Part shown: in pieces, positions 63,453 through 64,000 of the stretch
Numbering within the stretch: the stretch's first letter is position 1
Layout of the letters: the number at the start of each line of letters is the position of its first letter
The notes under the pieces: model-generated
What the model was told of the DNA's origin: nothing
Database searches by the model: none
The model's input: only the letters and a program-made list of their open reading frames with translations
Source: Nemertoderma westbladi
Lineage: Eukaryota > Xenacoelomorpha > Nemertodermatida > Nemertodermatidae
Length of the DNA stretch: 64,000 nucleotides
Assembly (NCBI GenBank): GCA_032718475.1
Contig: JAUCBJ010007223.1
Span: 1 to 64,000, forward strand
Direction of reading: 5' to 3'
Program-made: the position numbers and the translations under genes

Positions 63453-64000
63453 TACCTGAGGAGTTAAATTTGTCTTTAAAGTAGTTTTTTTATTTGGTGC
63501 CTCTGTTGTACTGGTTCATTGGTCACGTATACCAGTAGTGGTACATCAATAATAATAGTTGTAGACCTACAGTACAGTAGACGATACAGTTCTACAGATT
63601 ATGTGACTTCATTATTTTTACAAGTTGTTTAGATATGATTTACCTATTTAATGAACATAATTAGTATTTTGATTTTATAAACTTTATTATCAACTGAATT
63701 TCAAATGAAGGCCTATGTACGCCCAATAGATAACCACTTCATTGTTTATACCATTAGGCTACTAAGTCATTATTATAGTATAAATTTTGTTATGAAGGTG
63801 TGACACAAACCTGGAATTTTTTCAAAGCATGGTTTCAAATTTGAATTTAAATTCGGAATTTGAAATATGCCTTCATAATCTCCGAATCTCGTCATGGATT
63901 ACTTTTATACCCTTGGCATAATTTCAAACACATTGCGATTAAACGTTAGTTTTCGTTATTTAATACGTCCAGCAATGTATTTACTTAGTTAAACAAACCT
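63453..64000. other. AT-rich flank, nothing seen
   Basis: No ORF above 60 codons, no tandem repeat. A near-palindrome TTTCAAATTTGAATTTAAATTC lies near 63834, rounded here from a longer AT-rich stretch. Confidence 0.4.

Overview
The window looks like nuclear DNA of a marine invertebrate animal. The signs are multi-exon genes with GT-AG introns, very long satellite-filled introns, BEL/Pao LTR retrotransposons, an L2/CR1-like LINE carrying a virus-type 2A peptide, an endonuclease-type LINE with a cysteine-rich N terminus, hAT-like and TTAA-type MITEs, and frequent TAGGCCTAC and ACCGGT motifs. 2A-bearing LINEs and expanded TRIM and PARP families are known from sea urchins and other marine invertebrates, so an echinoderm or other invertebrate deuterostome is plausible. 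The species is not proven by this sequence.

Layout. (1) 1-7960, minus strand: the 5' part of a BEL/Pao retrotransposon. One uninterrupted frame runs from an ATG at 4823 off the window edge (about 1,607 codons seen: long N-terminal extension, DUF1759-like Gag, zinc knuckles, aspartic protease, start of pol), preceded by a 2.3 kb leader with internal repeats and a diverged LTR. (2) 7960-12314: AT-rich DNA with a displaced copy of a retrotransposon 3' end and a GATC-rich satellite with units of about 465 bp. (3) 12315-29480, plus strand: a second, related BEL/Pao element in the opposite orientation, bounded by apparently identical LTRs of about 1 kb. Its leader holds a hAT-like MITE and its gag holds a nearly full-length 2A-PHD-EN-RT LINE; reverse transcriptase, most of RNase H and integrase are deleted. 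Its 3' part carries small unrecognised ORFs. (4) 29481-36800: G-tract, AT-rich DNA, two decayed LINE relics, a small PAN-like ORF, and a minisatellite that appears in both orientations.

(5) 36818-62746, plus strand: a host gene whose ten visible exons join with matching splice phases. They encode part of B-box1, a B-box2, a B-box C-terminal coiled coil, a filamin-type Ig domain and a PARP-like ADP-ribosyltransferase domain. The RING and the 5' end are not seen. This TRIM-filamin-PARP architecture is the most unusual host feature here. Its introns hold a 39/35-bp minisatellite (3.8 kb), a small MITE, and a final intron of 17.9 kb made almost wholly of a 17-bp minisatellite, an intact-looking 4 kb REL-type LINE inserted inside that minisatellite, and about 400 copies of a 26-bp satellite. 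Two of these satellites carry a consensus 5' splice site in nearly every unit. (6) 62747-64000: the 3' flank, with a polyadenylation signal and a TTAA-flanked MITE.

How the parts relate. The two BEL copies act as each other's empty-site control: the minus copy lacks both the hAT-like MITE and the LINE, which fixes the limits of both insertions. The LINE split what was one open frame. The plus copy's identical LTRs despite loss of RT and integrase suggest recent movement in trans, with enzymes from relatives such as the minus copy.
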